Below are positions 1-8,880 of a stretch of DNA of 64,000 bases, piece after piece; positions within the stretch are counted from its first letter, which is position 1, and every line of letters starts with the position of its first letter. A model generated the notes under the pieces. The model was given only the letters and a program-made list of their open reading frames with translations, had not been told where the DNA came from and did no database searches. This stretch comes from Eubacterium_F sp948848225 (GTDB taxonomy: Bacteria > Bacillota > Clostridia > Lachnospirales > Lachnospiraceae). The stretch is taken from NCBI GenBank assembly GCA_948848225.1, contig CAQOJF010000014.1:3214-67213 (forward strand), read 5' to 3'. The position numbers and the translations under genes were made by a program.

Positions 1-651
1 CCATTCCTTTCCTCTGTGAAGATAAAGCTGGAACACCGTATACTGAATGATTCCCGCCATAAAAAACAACAGCACTGTCCTGACCACATGAAACATGGAA
101 AAATCATGTCTCCCCGGCCAAAATGCTGCAATAGCAGCGATCAGGATTGAAAGGACTACGGTGACACTGCTAAACCAGTCCATCTCCTCCCTGAGATAAT
201 CAATTCCCTCCAGAAAACTTCCGCGAACCTTAGAGGCAATCAGAAAAAGAATCACCGCAGTCATTACCAGACGGATTAAAATATCCGCCCACATCTCCTC
301 CCCAAACCAGATACGCGCGGCATCAATGCCACAAAACACCGTCAGCGAAAGCAGATAAAATCCAATGGTCAGTTTATACAGCGAAAGATATAAGGTATCC
401 CGGCTCATCTTCACGCAAAAGATTCCCATTACTGGCAACAAAAGCATGCCTGAAAACCGAACAAAATTTTCCTTGTCAGCCAGATACCATAAACTGAAAC
501 AGACTACCGCCGCCATACCAAACAGGACGTAACACCAAATCGTTTTTTTCATGGACAGCCTGGGACGATCCAGCAGCAGAAATACTGCCATCATCAGTCC
601 TGCCCCCATAACATTACGCAGGGCTGCCACCCAGATAGAACCTCCTAACAT
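1..651 (-). CDS. Membrane sensor protein, probable GHKL-type histidine kinase N-terminus (partial)
   Basis: A frame stays open from an ATG at 651 to the left edge of the window, so only about 217 N-terminal residues are visible. They are very hydrophobic, with roughly six or seven membrane segments beginning with MLGGSIWVAALRNVMGAG, and no catalytic domain has been reached. An AGGA-rich site sits five bases before the ATG at 651, which decides it over an in-frame ATG at 663 that has no such site. The gene follows a LytTR response regulator on the same strand, the usual neighbour of AgrC/VirS-like kinases of the GHKL class, whose N-termini are multi-pass sensors. Kinase identity is inferred from this context; the visible part shows only a polytopic membrane protein. 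Confidence 0.6.
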   Translation of the reverse strand, partial: MLGGSIWVAALRNVMGAGLMMAVFLLLDRPRLSMKKTIWCYVLFGMAAVVCFSLWYLADKENFVRFSGMLLLPVMGIFCVKMSRDTLYLSLYKLTIGFYLLSLTVFCGIDAARIWFGEEMWADILIRLVMTAVILFLIASKVRGSFLEGIDYLREEMDWFSSVTVVLSILIAAIAAFWPGRHDFSMFHVVRTVLLFFMAGIIQYTVFQLYLHRGKEW

Positions 652-678
652 CTCTTCCTCCATTCCAAAATACCAGCA

Positions 679-717
679 CAAAAAAACCAGCACTTCTAAA
701 CCTTCTATGTACTGGTT
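679..717 (-). terminator. Terminator-like hairpin between response regulator and sensor gene
   Basis: On the minus strand AACCAGTAC pairs with GTGCTGGTT (nine pairs, one G-T) and is followed by seven T. The other strand also ends in a T-rich tract, so it may act both ways. It lies between the stop of the regulator at 798 and the sensor start at 651, leaving only about 28 bases before the sensor ATG. Confidence 0.6.
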
Positions 718-797
718 TTATTTTAAATAAAATTTGCTCATATGAAAAGTATTTTAGCACAAACTGCACTTTTCAGGGTACCATTTGCAATCAGAAC

Positions 798-1529
798 TTA
801 CAGCCCCTCTTCGCAGTAATACCCAAAGTAGCTCTCCCGCAAAGGGTGGTATGAACCTCTGGGAAGATAAATCGTCTCTCCGTTATCCATCTGCAGTTCC
901 CTTGTATTCAGGCTGTCTACATGCTCAAGATTGATGATATAGCTGATACCCACTTTCACAAACTCTGGACTGCCGGCAAGCAGGTCATAAATCTTCGTCA
1001 TGGTCATACGGACCTGAAGCTGCCCTCCGTCCGCCAGATAAACGTTCTGGCTCTTTTTCTGCGCCTCACAAAATACGATGTCCTGCAATGACACTTTATA
1101 GATCCTGCTGCCATTCTGCAGTGACAGACATTTTTTCTGATCCCTTCCTGCCTTTTCAAAAAGCTTATCCAGAACAGGAAACAGTTCCTTTTCCATGATA
1201 GGTTTGACAAAATATTGGTCAGCATTCACACGAAATGCCTCCAGCGCAAATTCCGTAGAAGTAGTCGCAAAAATGATCCGGCACCCGTTGCCCATCCCGC
1301 GAAGTTCTTTCACCACATCGATACCCAGTCTATCCGGCAGATAAATGTCCATAAATAAGAGATCCGGTGCATATTCTTTTTTCTGTATCTTCTGAAGCAT
1401 TTCTTCCGCATCGGTAAATCTCTGGACGCAAAAATCACATGTTTTATGCTGTTTCCGGTAGATCTCCAATATATGTTCCGCTTTATCTAATTCCTCTATC
1501 TCATCATCACAAATTGCAATCTGAAACAT
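798..1529 (-). CDS. LytTR-family response regulator
   Basis: This is a 243-residue two-component response regulator. The receiver domain covers about residues 1-125, with the acidic pair DD at 8-9, the phospho-acceptor Asp61 in LLFMDIYLP, and a conserved Lys in the YFVKP motif near 108. A LytTR DNA-binding domain covers about 140-235, including the segment around FVKVGISYIINLEHV. Such proteins bind direct repeats upstream of target genes and often control bacteriocin, virulence or quorum-sensing genes. The start has an AGAGGGG ribosome site. The probable partner kinase is the membrane gene downstream. A promoter may lie at about 1555-1582 (TTGAAA near 1577), but this is uncertain. The target genes cannot be named. 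Confidence 0.9.
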   Translation of the reverse strand: MFQIAICDDEIEELDKAEHILEIYRKQHKTCDFCVQRFTDAEEMLQKIQKKEYAPDLLFMDIYLPDRLGIDVVKELRGMGNGCRIIFATTSTEFALEAFRVNADQYFVKPIMEKELFPVLDKLFEKAGRDQKKCLSLQNGSRIYKVSLQDIVFCEAQKKSQNVYLADGGQLQVRMTMTKIYDLLAGSPEFVKVGISYIINLEHVDSLNTRELQMDNGETIYLPRGSYHPLRESYFGYYCEEGL

Positions 1530-1640
1530 AAACTGTACCCCTCTTATTGTGTTTTATATATAAATATATATCATAGTTTCAACACAACATCAAGACAGGA
1601 TACCAAATTAACCTGAAACAAAATTAACATCCGTTGCCCA

Positions 1641-1686
1641 AAAAGGAGTGCATTTCTCTCTGTTTCCAAAGATAAAATGCACTCCT
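1641..1686 (-). terminator. Rho-independent terminator after rpe
   Basis: A 12-pair stem, AGGAGTGCATTT with AAATGCACTCCT, is followed by a T tract on the minus strand. It lies 20 bases past the rpe stop codon and ends the long leftward gene string. Confidence 0.85.
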
Positions 1687-1705
1687 GCATAAGTCCTGTG
1701 TTCTA

Positions 1706-2365
1706 TCAGTACTGCTCCAGAATTTTCCTGAAATTTTTCATATTCTCTTCCACATCCCCATGGAAAACCTTGGTGCCGGCAACGATCACATTGGCCCCGG
1801 CGTCCAGCACTTCCCTGACATTTTCCAGATCCACACCGCCGTCCACTTCGATATCCACATCCAGATTGTGTTCCTCTATGTACTGACGCAGACGGATGAT
1901 CTTATCGAAGGTATCCCTCCGGATCTTCTGTCCGCCATAGCCCGGTTCCACCGTCATGACCAAAACCATATATACTTTGGGAAGGATGTCCAGTATGGTA
2001 TCAATGTCCGTCCGGGGCTTTATGGATACCGCTGCTTTTTTTCCATGATTATGTATTTCGTCGATGGTCGCCTCCAGATCCTCACAGGCCTCGACGTGGA
2101 CCGTGATACCATCCGCCCCGGCTTCTGCGAAATCCCGGATATAGCGTATGGGCTCATGGACCATCAGATGGACGTCAAAAAAAGTGTCCACACATTTACG
2201 AATCCCCTCTACAACCGGCACGCCGAAAGAAATATTCTGTACAAACATGCCATCCATGATATCAATATGTATATAGTCTGCCCCTGCCTGGCTCACCGCA
2301 GCAAGCTCCTCCCCAAACCTGGATACATCTGCGGCAAGAATTGACGGTGATATTTTGTAAACCAT
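1706..2365 (-). CDS. rpe: Ribulose-phosphate 3-epimerase
   Basis: The enzyme interconverts ribulose 5-phosphate and xylulose 5-phosphate in the cytoplasmic pentose phosphate pathway. At 219 residues it is full length for this TIM-barrel family. The substrate and metal motifs are visible: SPSILAAD near the start, HIDIMDGMFV near residue 34, HLMV near 67, and VDGGV near 175. It is the last gene of the prpC-prkC-rsgA-rpe string, 20 bases after rsgA, an arrangement common in Firmicutes, and is followed by a strong terminator. Nothing unusual is seen. Confidence 0.97.
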   Translation of the reverse strand: MVYKISPSILAADVSRFGEELAAVSQAGADYIHIDIMDGMFVQNISFGVPVVEGIRKCVDTFFDVHLMVHEPIRYIRDFAEAGADGITVHVEACEDLEATIDEIHNHGKKAAVSIKPRTDIDTILDILPKVYMVLVMTVEPGYGGQKIRRDTFDKIIRLRQYIEEHNLDVDIEVDGGVDLENVREVLDAGANVIVAGTKVFHGDVEENMKNFRKILEQY

Positions 2366-2385
2366 AAAAATACCTGACCTTTCCT

Positions 2386-3288
2386 TTAGTTGTATTTATG
2401 CCTTTCCCACTCCTTCAGCTCCTCGTACATCTGTACGTAGTTTTCATAGCGCACCGGGCTGATCTGTTCCTGATCCAGTGCTTCCTTGACCTTACAGTCC
2501 GGCTCATGGGTATGTGTACATCCCATAAAACGGCAGCCGCCCTCATAGGGAGCAAACTCCGTAAAATAATTCTTTAGTTCTTCCTTCTCTATTTCGGGAA
2601 CCCGAAGGGAACTGAATCCCGGTGTGTCAAACAGATAGGTCCCCTCTCCCACACAAAAAAGTTCGGAATGCCTCGTGGTGTGCTTTCCCCTTCCGATCTT
2701 TTCGCTGACCTCCCCTGTCTGGGAGGCCGCTTCTGGAAAAATCTTGTTGAGTATGCTGGATTTTCCCACCCCGGAAGGCCCTGCCAGAACGCTTGTCCTG
2801 CCCTCCAGCAGCTGACAGATTTTGTCCATGCCAATATTCTCCCGGCTGCTAACAAAAAGCACTTTGCTGGCGCATTTTTCATATGCTGCCAGCAGACGCC
2901 CTTCCTCTTCCTTCGTCACAATATCTAATTTATTAAAACAGATGGCCGTGTCGATGCCCTGCATCTCCATCATGACCAGAAAACGATCCAGAAGATTCAG
3001 ATTGGGCTGCGGCTCTGCCATGGCAAATATAATCAACGCCTGATCAATATTTGCCACCTCCGGCCGGATAAGCCTGTTTTTTCTCGGCAGAATCTTTTGG
3101 ATATTTCCCAGTCCCTTCTCCTCCGAAGTAACCTGGATCAACGCGTTGTCACCGACAAGGGGCTTGATCTTGTCTTTGCGGAAGATCCCTTTTGCCCTGC
3201 ATTCATAAAGCTTCTCCCCGGTCTCTGTCAAACAGTTCACATAATAGAAACCAGCGATTCCTTTTACAATCTTTCCCTCTAACTCCAT
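2386..3288 (-). CDS. rsgA: Ribosome small-subunit-dependent GTPase A
   Basis: RsgA is a circularly permuted GTPase that checks late maturation of the 30S subunit. The 300-residue protein has an N-terminal OB fold, then the G motifs in permuted order: G4 (NKLD, near residue 120), G1 (GPSGVGKSS, near 170) and G3 (DTPGFSS, near 222). A C-terminal zinc-binding cluster follows (CRFMGCTHTHEPDC). Its ATG overlaps the prkC stop in a TGATG arrangement, suggesting translational coupling. The pairing of RsgA with the PASTA kinase is conserved, and RsgA homologues are known phosphorylation targets of such kinases. Confidence 0.97.
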   Translation of the reverse strand: MELEGKIVKGIAGFYYVNCLTETGEKLYECRAKGIFRKDKIKPLVGDNALIQVTSEEKGLGNIQKILPRKNRLIRPEVANIDQALIIFAMAEPQPNLNLLDRFLVMMEMQGIDTAICFNKLDIVTKEEEGRLLAAYEKCASKVLFVSSRENIGMDKICQLLEGRTSVLAGPSGVGKSSILNKIFPEAASQTGEVSEKIGRGKHTTRHSELFCVGEGTYLFDTPGFSSLRVPEIEKEELKNYFTEFAPYEGGCRFMGCTHTHEPDCKVKEALDQEQISPVRYENYVQMYEELKEWERHKYN

Positions 3289-5333
3289 CAGCCGGCAACC
3301 CTCTTCAACGTAACATTATAGGTCGCCACCAGGGAACCGTCACGATACACACTTAAAGAAGCAGCACCAGCGTTTTCCCCTTCCACTTCTAACTGGAATG
3401 GGAAATTGTGATAGCTCATTGTAGCAGTCTTTATGACTTTATCCTTGCCGTCCTGGGTAAGCACAAACTTGAACTCTGCCGCCGGATCCGTCTCATACTC
3501 AAAAGGATTGTTGATGGTGACAGAACCCTTATATACATAGGTCTGCTCTTCTCCCAGACTGAGAGTTACATCCACTGTGGTTCCTTCTTCCACCTGCTTG
3601 CCTGAAGCGACGCTCTGTACACACACGCGGTTTTTCTGGGTCGAGGAATAATTCTTCGTCTCATTTCCATATACAAGACCAGCTGCCTTAAGGGCTGCCT
3701 TGGCCTCACTTCTGGTTTTACCGATAAGATTCGGAACCTTGGTGAACTTGGTCTCCTCTCCCTTGCTGGGATAAATCGTAATAGTAGCACCTTTTTCGAC
3801 TTTTTTCCCGGCTGCCGGATCCGTGTATGCCACCTTGCCAACCTCTTCGCTGCTGTACACATCATCTCCCTGCTTCACAGAAAATCCCTGTTTCTGCAAA
3901 GCTGTGATGGCATCGGTAATGGTCTTTCCACTGGTCTCTGGTACGCTGATCTGCTCTGCACCGGTACTCACAACAAGGGTTACGGTACTTCCAGCAGCCA
4001 CTTTGGATCCTGCACCGGGCTCTGTCCGGATCACATTTCCCTTGTCCACATCATCTGATGCTTCTTCTTCAATCTCATACTTAATATCTTCATTGCCCAG
4101 CTCCACGATCACGCTGTCCTTCAGCTGATCTGCAAAATCTGGAAGAACATAATCTCCTGGTTCTTCTACCCCAGGTGTAGGCGAAGCTGTCACATTGACT
4201 TTATTATTCTCATTATTCTCATTGCCTCCGGAACTTCCCCAAAGTCCGATAAACCGTCCCAGCATATAGATCACTACCAGTCCGATGATGATCGCCACAG
4301 CGATACTTCCAAAGACAAGAGCTTTCTCCAGTTTGGGATCCACATCGGATTTACTCTCTTCCTCTTCCTCCGGCTCCTCTTCCGGCGCCCCATAGTCTTC
4401 CGTCGGCGTCATACCTGTCCGGGAGGCATTTTTCAAAGTATTCACATCATCCTTTGACATAAAAATGGTTCCCCCATTCTCGTACAGGCTTCCAATGACG
4501 CCATAATCTCCACTGGGATCCTGCAAAAACATCTTGAGATCTGCAATGAGGTCTGCAGCGCTGATATAGCGGAGTTCCGTCTTCTTCTGCATACATTTAT
4601 TTACAATATTACTTAACCCTCTTGGAATGGTGGCATCCATCGCTGCCAGCGGTGTGGCATCATCCTGAATATGAGAGAGGGCGATCGCCACAGCGCTTTC
4701 TCCCGTAAAGGGAAGCGTCCCACTGATCATCTCATACATGGTAACACCAAGGGAATAGATATCGCTCTTTTCATCGCTGTATCCCCCTCTTGCCTGCTCC
4801 GGAGAGATGTAATGAACCGAGCCCATGGCGTTGGCAGTGATCGTATTGGAACTTGCCGCTTTGGCAATTCCAAAATCACTGAGCTTCGCAGTACCATCAC
4901 GGGCAATTAGTATATTCTGTGGTTTGATGTCTCTATGAATGATATTGTGCCGATGGGCAGCATCCAGACCATTGGCGATCTGAAGGGAGATCCCCACTGC
5001 CTCCTTTACGGTAAGTTTCCCTTTTTCTTCAATATATTTTTTCAGTGTAATACCCTCAATCAGCTCCATGACAATATAATACATGCCATCTTCTTCCCCT
5101 ACATCATAGATGCTGACGATATTCGGATGTGATATGCAGGCAACTGCCTGAGCTTCTCCGCGGAATTTCGTAACAAATTTGGTATCTTCACTGTATTCCT
5201 GCTTTAGGATCTTTATGGCAACAAACCGGTTGAGGCGATGGCATTTAGCGCGAAATACATCTGCCATTCCACCAGAGCCGACTTTTTCTACGATCTCGTA
5301 TCTGTCACCGATTATGGTTCCTACACTTACCAA
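3288..5333 (-). CDS. prkC: PASTA-domain Ser/Thr protein kinase (PrkC/Stk1 type)
   Basis: This membrane kinase senses cell-wall fragments and phosphorylates cytoplasmic targets. The 681-residue protein has a kinase domain at about 12-270 with the glycine loop GSGGMADVF, the ATP lysine K41, catalytic HRDIKPQN and metal-binding DFG. An acidic juxtamembrane stretch (EEEPEEEEE) follows, then one membrane segment near 338-362 (VFGSIAVAIIIGLVVIYML), three extracellular PASTA repeats at about 395-600, and a C-terminal domain. The start is a TTG seven bases after a GGAGG site. It follows the prpC phosphatase by about 48 bases, the standard opposing pair. Confidence 0.97.
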   Translation of the reverse strand: MVSVGTIIGDRYEIVEKVGSGGMADVFRAKCHRLNRFVAIKILKQEYSEDTKFVTKFRGEAQAVACISHPNIVSIYDVGEEDGMYYIVMELIEGITLKKYIEEKGKLTVKEAVGISLQIANGLDAAHRHNIIHRDIKPQNILIARDGTAKLSDFGIAKAASSNTITANAMGSVHYISPEQARGGYSDEKSDIYSLGVTMYEMISGTLPFTGESAVAIALSHIQDDATPLAAMDATIPRGLSNIVNKCMQKKTELRYISAADLIADLKMFLQDPSGDYGVIGSLYENGGTIFMSKDDVNTLKNASRTGMTPTEDYGAPEEEPEEEEESKSDVDPKLEKALVFGSIAVAIIIGLVVIYMLGRFIGLWGSSGGNENNENNKVNVTASPTPGVEEPGDYVLPDFADQLKDSVIVELGNEDIKYEIEEEASDDVDKGNVIRTEPGAGSKVAAGSTVTLVVSTGAEQISVPETSGKTITDAITALQKQGFSVKQGDDVYSSEEVGKVAYTDPAAGKKVEKGATITIYPSKGEETKFTKVPNLIGKTRSEAKAALKAAGLVYGNETKNYSSTQKNRVCVQSVASGKQVEEGTTVDVTLSLGEEQTYVYKGSVTINNPFEYETDPAAEFKFVLTQDGKDKVIKTATMSYHNFPFQLEVEGENAGAASLSVYRDGSLVATYNVTLKRVAG

Positions 5334-5381
5334 AACAATACCTCCATTCTCTATTCTAAGCGTTCACAAATGGACACTGTT

Positions 5382-6104
5382 CTATACTTGAATCAAAACG
5401 ACACTGATATTATCTTTTCCTCCGGCTTCGTTGGCCTCTTGTACCAGCTGTCTTCCTGCTTCACTCATATCCTCTCTGTTACTTCTGATGATCCTCTCGA
5501 TCTTCTCATCTTCAAGCATATTGGACAATCCATCCGAACACAACAAAAGCACGTCCCCTTCGTCCACCTCGATTTCAAAGCAATCTGCCTTCACGTCGCT
5601 GTTTGTACCAAGAGCCCGCGTTATAATATTTTTATTGGGATGTGTACGCATATCCTCCTTGTGGAGTTTTCCCGACTGTACCATCTCTTCCACAAGAGAA
5701 TGGTCAATCGTGACCTGTCGGAATGTATCCTTGTACACATAAAGTCTCGAATCACCTACATTTACAATATAGGCGGTATCCCCAAACACCACGGTGGCGA
5801 CGATCGTCGTCCCCATTCCATTCAGTGCCTTATCACTGAGGGAAGCCTGGAAAACCTTTTCGTTGGCAGCCGCTACTGCCTGTTCAAAGGTTCCGATCGG
5901 TGTCACTTTTGTACTTTGTTCAATCTGTGAGACAACTTCCTCTACACACATCCGTGAGGCGGTGTCTCCCGCATTGTGACCTCCCATGCCGTCAGCCACA
6001 ATAAACAGATTCGGGAAACTTCCAACAGCATTTTCTTCACAAAACACATAATCCTGATTGGTGTTTCTAGTGCGTCCCTTATCTGTTAAAGAAAATGTTT
6101 GCAC
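5382..6104 (-). CDS. prpC: PP2C-type protein phosphatase, partner of PrkC
   Basis: This Stp1/PrpC phosphatase removes phosphates placed by the neighbouring PASTA kinase. The 240-residue PPM domain is complete, with metal-binding motifs RTRNTNQD near 12-19, VADGMGGHNAG near 37-47, SDGLSNM near 190 and GGKDNISVV near the end. The start is a GTG at 6104. Its AGGAGG site overlaps the TAA stop of the upstream rlmN fragment at 6117-6119, which suggests the fragment, not the present intact rlmN, marks the ancestral junction with prpC. Confidence 0.96.
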   Translation of the reverse strand: MQTFSLTDKGRTRNTNQDYVFCEENAVGSFPNLFIVADGMGGHNAGDTASRMCVEEVVSQIEQSTKVTPIGTFEQAVAAANEKVFQASLSDKALNGMGTTIVATVVFGDTAYIVNVGDSRLYVYKDTFRQVTIDHSLVEEMVQSGKLHKEDMRTHPNKNIITRALGTNSDVKADCFEIEVDEGDVLLLCSDGLSNMLEDEKIERIIRSNREDMSEAGRQLVQEANEAGGKDNISVVLIQV

Positions 6105-6116
6105 AGTTTGACCTCC

Positions 6117-6209
6117 TTAGTCAGAGTTAGTCTGTTCCATAAAGTTATTACGCAACTGACCACAGGCAGCATCGATATCACTCCCCATCTCTCTTCTTAC
6201 CGTAACATT
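6117..6209 (-). pseudogene. Second copy of the rlmN 3' end
   Basis: Bases 6137-6209 repeat bases 6481-6553, the 3' end of the intact rlmN, in direct orientation. I count five differences in 73 bases, and all five are synonymous third-base or Leu TTG/CTG changes. The encoded peptide runs NVTVRREMGSDIDAACGQL and includes the catalytic C-terminal Cys of RlmN. The copy ends in MEQTNSD and a TAA that overlaps the prpC ribosome site; the intact gene ends in MGTSKTT instead. Beyond 6210 the similarity stops. The fragment cannot act alone. It is probably the displaced original 3' end after insertion or gene replacement. Confidence 0.85.
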
Positions 6210-6460
6210 TACTAAGTCACGCAAAAAAACAACGCTTTTCCGTTGCCTTTTTGGCAAAATGTATCACTAAGATGCGCTTTCTAAAAATAAACCACATCAA
6301 TCCAAACAAACTTAAAACGATCACTAAAAGTATATGCTACGATTCAAAAGATTACTATTATAATATCACAAGACGTAAAAAAGGACAAGATATAAAATTT
6401 CCTGGGCTGTTTCCGCAGTTTTTCATCAATACCTGACCATGAAACTTAAACCAAACGATT
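6210..6460. other. AT-rich spacer between the two rlmN 3' ends
   Basis: About 250 bases that are clearly richer in A and T than the flanks separate the intact rlmN from its duplicated tail. No gene can be supported; a 61-codon plus-strand frame at 6251-6436 has no ribosome site and no recognisable product. The spacer breaks an otherwise tight gene string and could be a remnant of inserted DNA. Confidence 0.6.
6223..6245 (-). terminator. Terminator-like hairpin in the rlmN-prpC spacer
   Basis: On the minus strand CAACG pairs with CGTTG around a six-base loop, followed by seven T. The stem is short, with possible wobble extension. It would reduce reading from rlmN into prpC-prkC. Confidence 0.55.
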
Positions 6461-7519
6461 TTACGTTGTCTTAGAGGTTCCCATAAAGTTATTACGCAGC
6501 TGGCCACAGGCAGCATCGATATCGCTTCCCATCTCTCTTCTTACCGTTACATTGATTCGATTTTTTTCTAGTATCCTTTTAAAATCTCTGATATTTTCTT
6601 CTCTGGAACGTCTGGTTTTCCGCTCCTTCACCTCATTCAACGGAATGAGATTGATATGGCAGTTCATGCCGCGGCAGCGCCTGGCAAGCTCTAGAGCATG
6701 CTCCCTGCTGTCATTCACCCCGTCGATCATGCTGTATTCAAAGGTAATACGACGTCCCGTATTCTCAATATATTCGCGGCACACAGAAAAAATTTCCTCG
6801 ATGGAATATTTATTTGCTACCGGCATCGTCTGTCTCCGTATCTCATCATTGGGGGCGTGGAGACTGACAGCCAGGGTGATCTGTAGTTTTTCCTCCATCA
6901 GACGCCGGATCTGGTCAACCAGCCCGCAGGTGGACACGGTGATGCTCCGTTGGCTGAGATGTATCCCTCTCTCTGCGGATACCAGACGGATAAACCGGAG
7001 CAGGTTATCATAATTATCGAGAGGTTCCCCCATTCCCATCACGATGACATTGGACACCCTCTCCCCCGTTTCATGCTGAATCTCGTAGATCTGGGAGAGC
7101 ATCTCCCCGGCGGTCAGGTTCCTTGTCAATCCCGTAAGGGTGGACGCACAAAAGCTGCAGCCCATCCGACACCCCACCTGGGAAGAGATGCACACGCTGT
7201 TTCCATGATGGTACTTCATCCACACACTCTCTACCAGATTTCCGTCTGACAGTGAAAAAAGATATTTGGCGGTATCGTAATCCCTGGAAACCTGTTTCTT
7301 TCGGATCTGTACTCCAGAGATCTCATGCTCCAGCGCCAGATTCTCCAAAAACTTTTTGGGAAGGTTACTGATCCCGGCAAAGTCTGAAACCTGTCTGCCA
7401 TGAACCCACTCAAACAGCTGCTTTCCGCGAAATGGCTTCTCTCCAAACTGCTCCGCCAGACAGATCATCTCTTGTTCCGTATAGCTTCTCAAGTCAAATT
7501 GTTTCATTTCCTTTTCCAT
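6461..7519 (-). CDS. rlmN: 23S rRNA / tRNA adenine C2-methyltransferase
   Basis: This radical SAM enzyme methylates C2 of A2503 in 23S rRNA and A37 in tRNAs. The 352-residue protein has the cluster motif C117-x3-C121-x2-C124 (GCRMGCSFC), SAM motifs such as MGMGEPLDNYDN, and the C-terminal catalytic Cys338 in AACGQL. ATGs at 7519 and 7507 are both possible starts, and neither has an ideal ribosome site. It lies 17 bases after rsmB in the usual gene order. Its C-terminal seven residues, MGTSKTT, differ from those of the duplicated tail downstream, so this copy may carry a replaced 3' end. Confidence 0.96.
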   Translation of the reverse strand: MEKEMKQFDLRSYTEQEMICLAEQFGEKPFRGKQLFEWVHGRQVSDFAGISNLPKKFLENLALEHEISGVQIRKKQVSRDYDTAKYLFSLSDGNLVESVWMKYHHGNSVCISSQVGCRMGCSFCASTLTGLTRNLTAGEMLSQIYEIQHETGERVSNVIVMGMGEPLDNYDNLLRFIRLVSAERGIHLSQRSITVSTCGLVDQIRRLMEEKLQITLAVSLHAPNDEIRRQTMPVANKYSIEEIFSVCREYIENTGRRITFEYSMIDGVNDSREHALELARRCRGMNCHINLIPLNEVKERKTRRSREENIRDFKRILEKNRINVTVRREMGSDIDAACGQLRNNFMGTSKTT

Positions 7520-7536
7520 TCCAAAACATTGGTTTT

Positions 7537-8880
7537 TTATTTGATAAACTTTGCCACAAAGAATCCATTTCCCTCATGGATTCCCGGCAAGATCTGTAAC
7601 ATTCCCTGTCCTGTCATTTTATTTCTCAGCTCCTCCGGCAGATCCTCGTCCAGGGGCACCAGACGCAGGGACAGATCCTCTGCGATCCAGCGGGCATTCT
7701 CTTCGTTCTCCGCGGGATTCACGGTACAGGTGCTGTAGATCAGCGTTCCTCCTGGTTTGAGAGCCCTTACAGCCCCCCGCAGGATATCACGCTGCAGACT
7801 TTGCAGCTCCGGCGCATTTTGTACCGCCATATAACGAATCTCTGGTTTTCTGCCGATCACACCGATCCCGGAACATGGGACGTCAGCAATCACCACATCC
7901 GCTCTTTCTTCCCATTCCGGATCCACTTTTCTACCGTCCCAGAGTTTGATCTCTATGTTCTCTGCCTTTAACCGCCGTACATTTTCCCGGATTCGCTGCA
8001 GCTTATATTCCGATACATCCCTGGCGCTGACCACACCGGTCCCATCCAGCAGATCCGCCGCATGAAGCGCTTTTCCACCGGGGCTGCTGCACACGTCCAT
8101 CACAAAATCTCCTGGACGGATGCCGGAAACCAATACCGGGAGCATGGAGCTTTCATCTTGAATGATAAAATGTCCTTCTGCAAAGCCGGGAAGCTCATCC
8201 ACCCGTTCTACTCCAGACAGACGGAAGGCATGTCTGACATAGGGACAGGGTACTGTCCGAATTCCCGCTTTTATGAGATTGTCCTGTACCTGACTGGTTC
8301 TGGCATTCGCAGTCTGGACACGGATCGTCACCGGATTGACTGCCTGAAATGAAGCCAGGATCTTCTCCGCCGTCTTTTTTCCATAAGCTCCTATCAGCAG
8401 CCCAGCCAGTTCCTCCGGCACAGAATAGATAAATGCCAGCTTTTCGGACTCCCTTCGGCACTTTTTCAGTATCTCCCGGCAAATTTCCTCTTTATCTGCC
8501 CGGGCCACATTGCGGAGCAGCCCATTAACAAAGCCTGCCAGTCCCTGGAATTTCTTTTGCTTTGCCAGCTTTACCATCTCATTACAGGTGGCTGATACCG
8601 GGACGGAATCCATATACCAGAGCTCGTAGATTCCCATGCGCAGTATCGTACGGATCACAGGCTTGAGCCGGACTGCTGGTGTTTTAGAAAAATGGTCAAT
8701 GACGCGGTCTGAAGCTGCCGCCCGTTCTATCGTCCCATAAGACGCTCTTCGTATAAACCCTTTCTCCTGCCCGTTCCACGCTCTGACAAAGTCCTGTTCC
8801 GCCACGCGGTGAAACCATTCGTCACTATGCCCATTTTTTTCTATTGTTTGATAAACAATATCAAAGACTGCTCTTCTCAC
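7537..8880 (-). CDS. rsmB: 16S rRNA m5C967 methyltransferase
   Basis: RsmB methylates cytosine 967 of 16S rRNA. The 447-residue protein has an N-terminal NusB-like helical domain (about 1-140) and a C-terminal NOL1/Nop2/Sun methyltransferase domain. It shows the SAM motif DVCSSPGGKALHAADLL, the DVPCSGIG cysteine motif and the catalytic STCTVNPAENE motif. The start is a GTG at 8880 with a GGAGAG site, overlapping the fmt stop by four bases (GTGA), so the two are probably translationally coupled. Confidence 0.97.
   Translation of the reverse strand: MRRAVFDIVYQTIEKNGHSDEWFHRVAEQDFVRAWNGQEKGFIRRASYGTIERAAASDRVIDHFSKTPAVRLKPVIRTILRMGIYELWYMDSVPVSATCNEMVKLAKQKKFQGLAGFVNGLLRNVARADKEEICREILKKCRRESEKLAFIYSVPEELAGLLIGAYGKKTAEKILASFQAVNPVTIRVQTANARTSQVQDNLIKAGIRTVPCPYVRHAFRLSGVERVDELPGFAEGHFIIQDESSMLPVLVSGIRPGDFVMDVCSSPGGKALHAADLLDGTGVVSARDVSEYKLQRIRENVRRLKAENIEIKLWDGRKVDPEWEERADVVIADVPCSGIGVIGRKPEIRYMAVQNAPELQSLQRDILRGAVRALKPGGTLIYSTCTVNPAENEENARWIAEDLSLRLVPLDEDLPEELRNKMTGQGMLQILPGIHEGNGFFVAKFIK

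Noticed and set aside
5238..5930. A 230-codon plus-strand open frame
   Set aside because: It spans the prkC-prpC junction on the opposite strand, with no start signal; both real genes are well supported.
6251..6436. A 61-codon plus-strand frame in the rlmN spacer
   Set aside because: No ribosome site, Lys/Asn/Ile-rich as AT-rich noncoding DNA would give, and no promoter.
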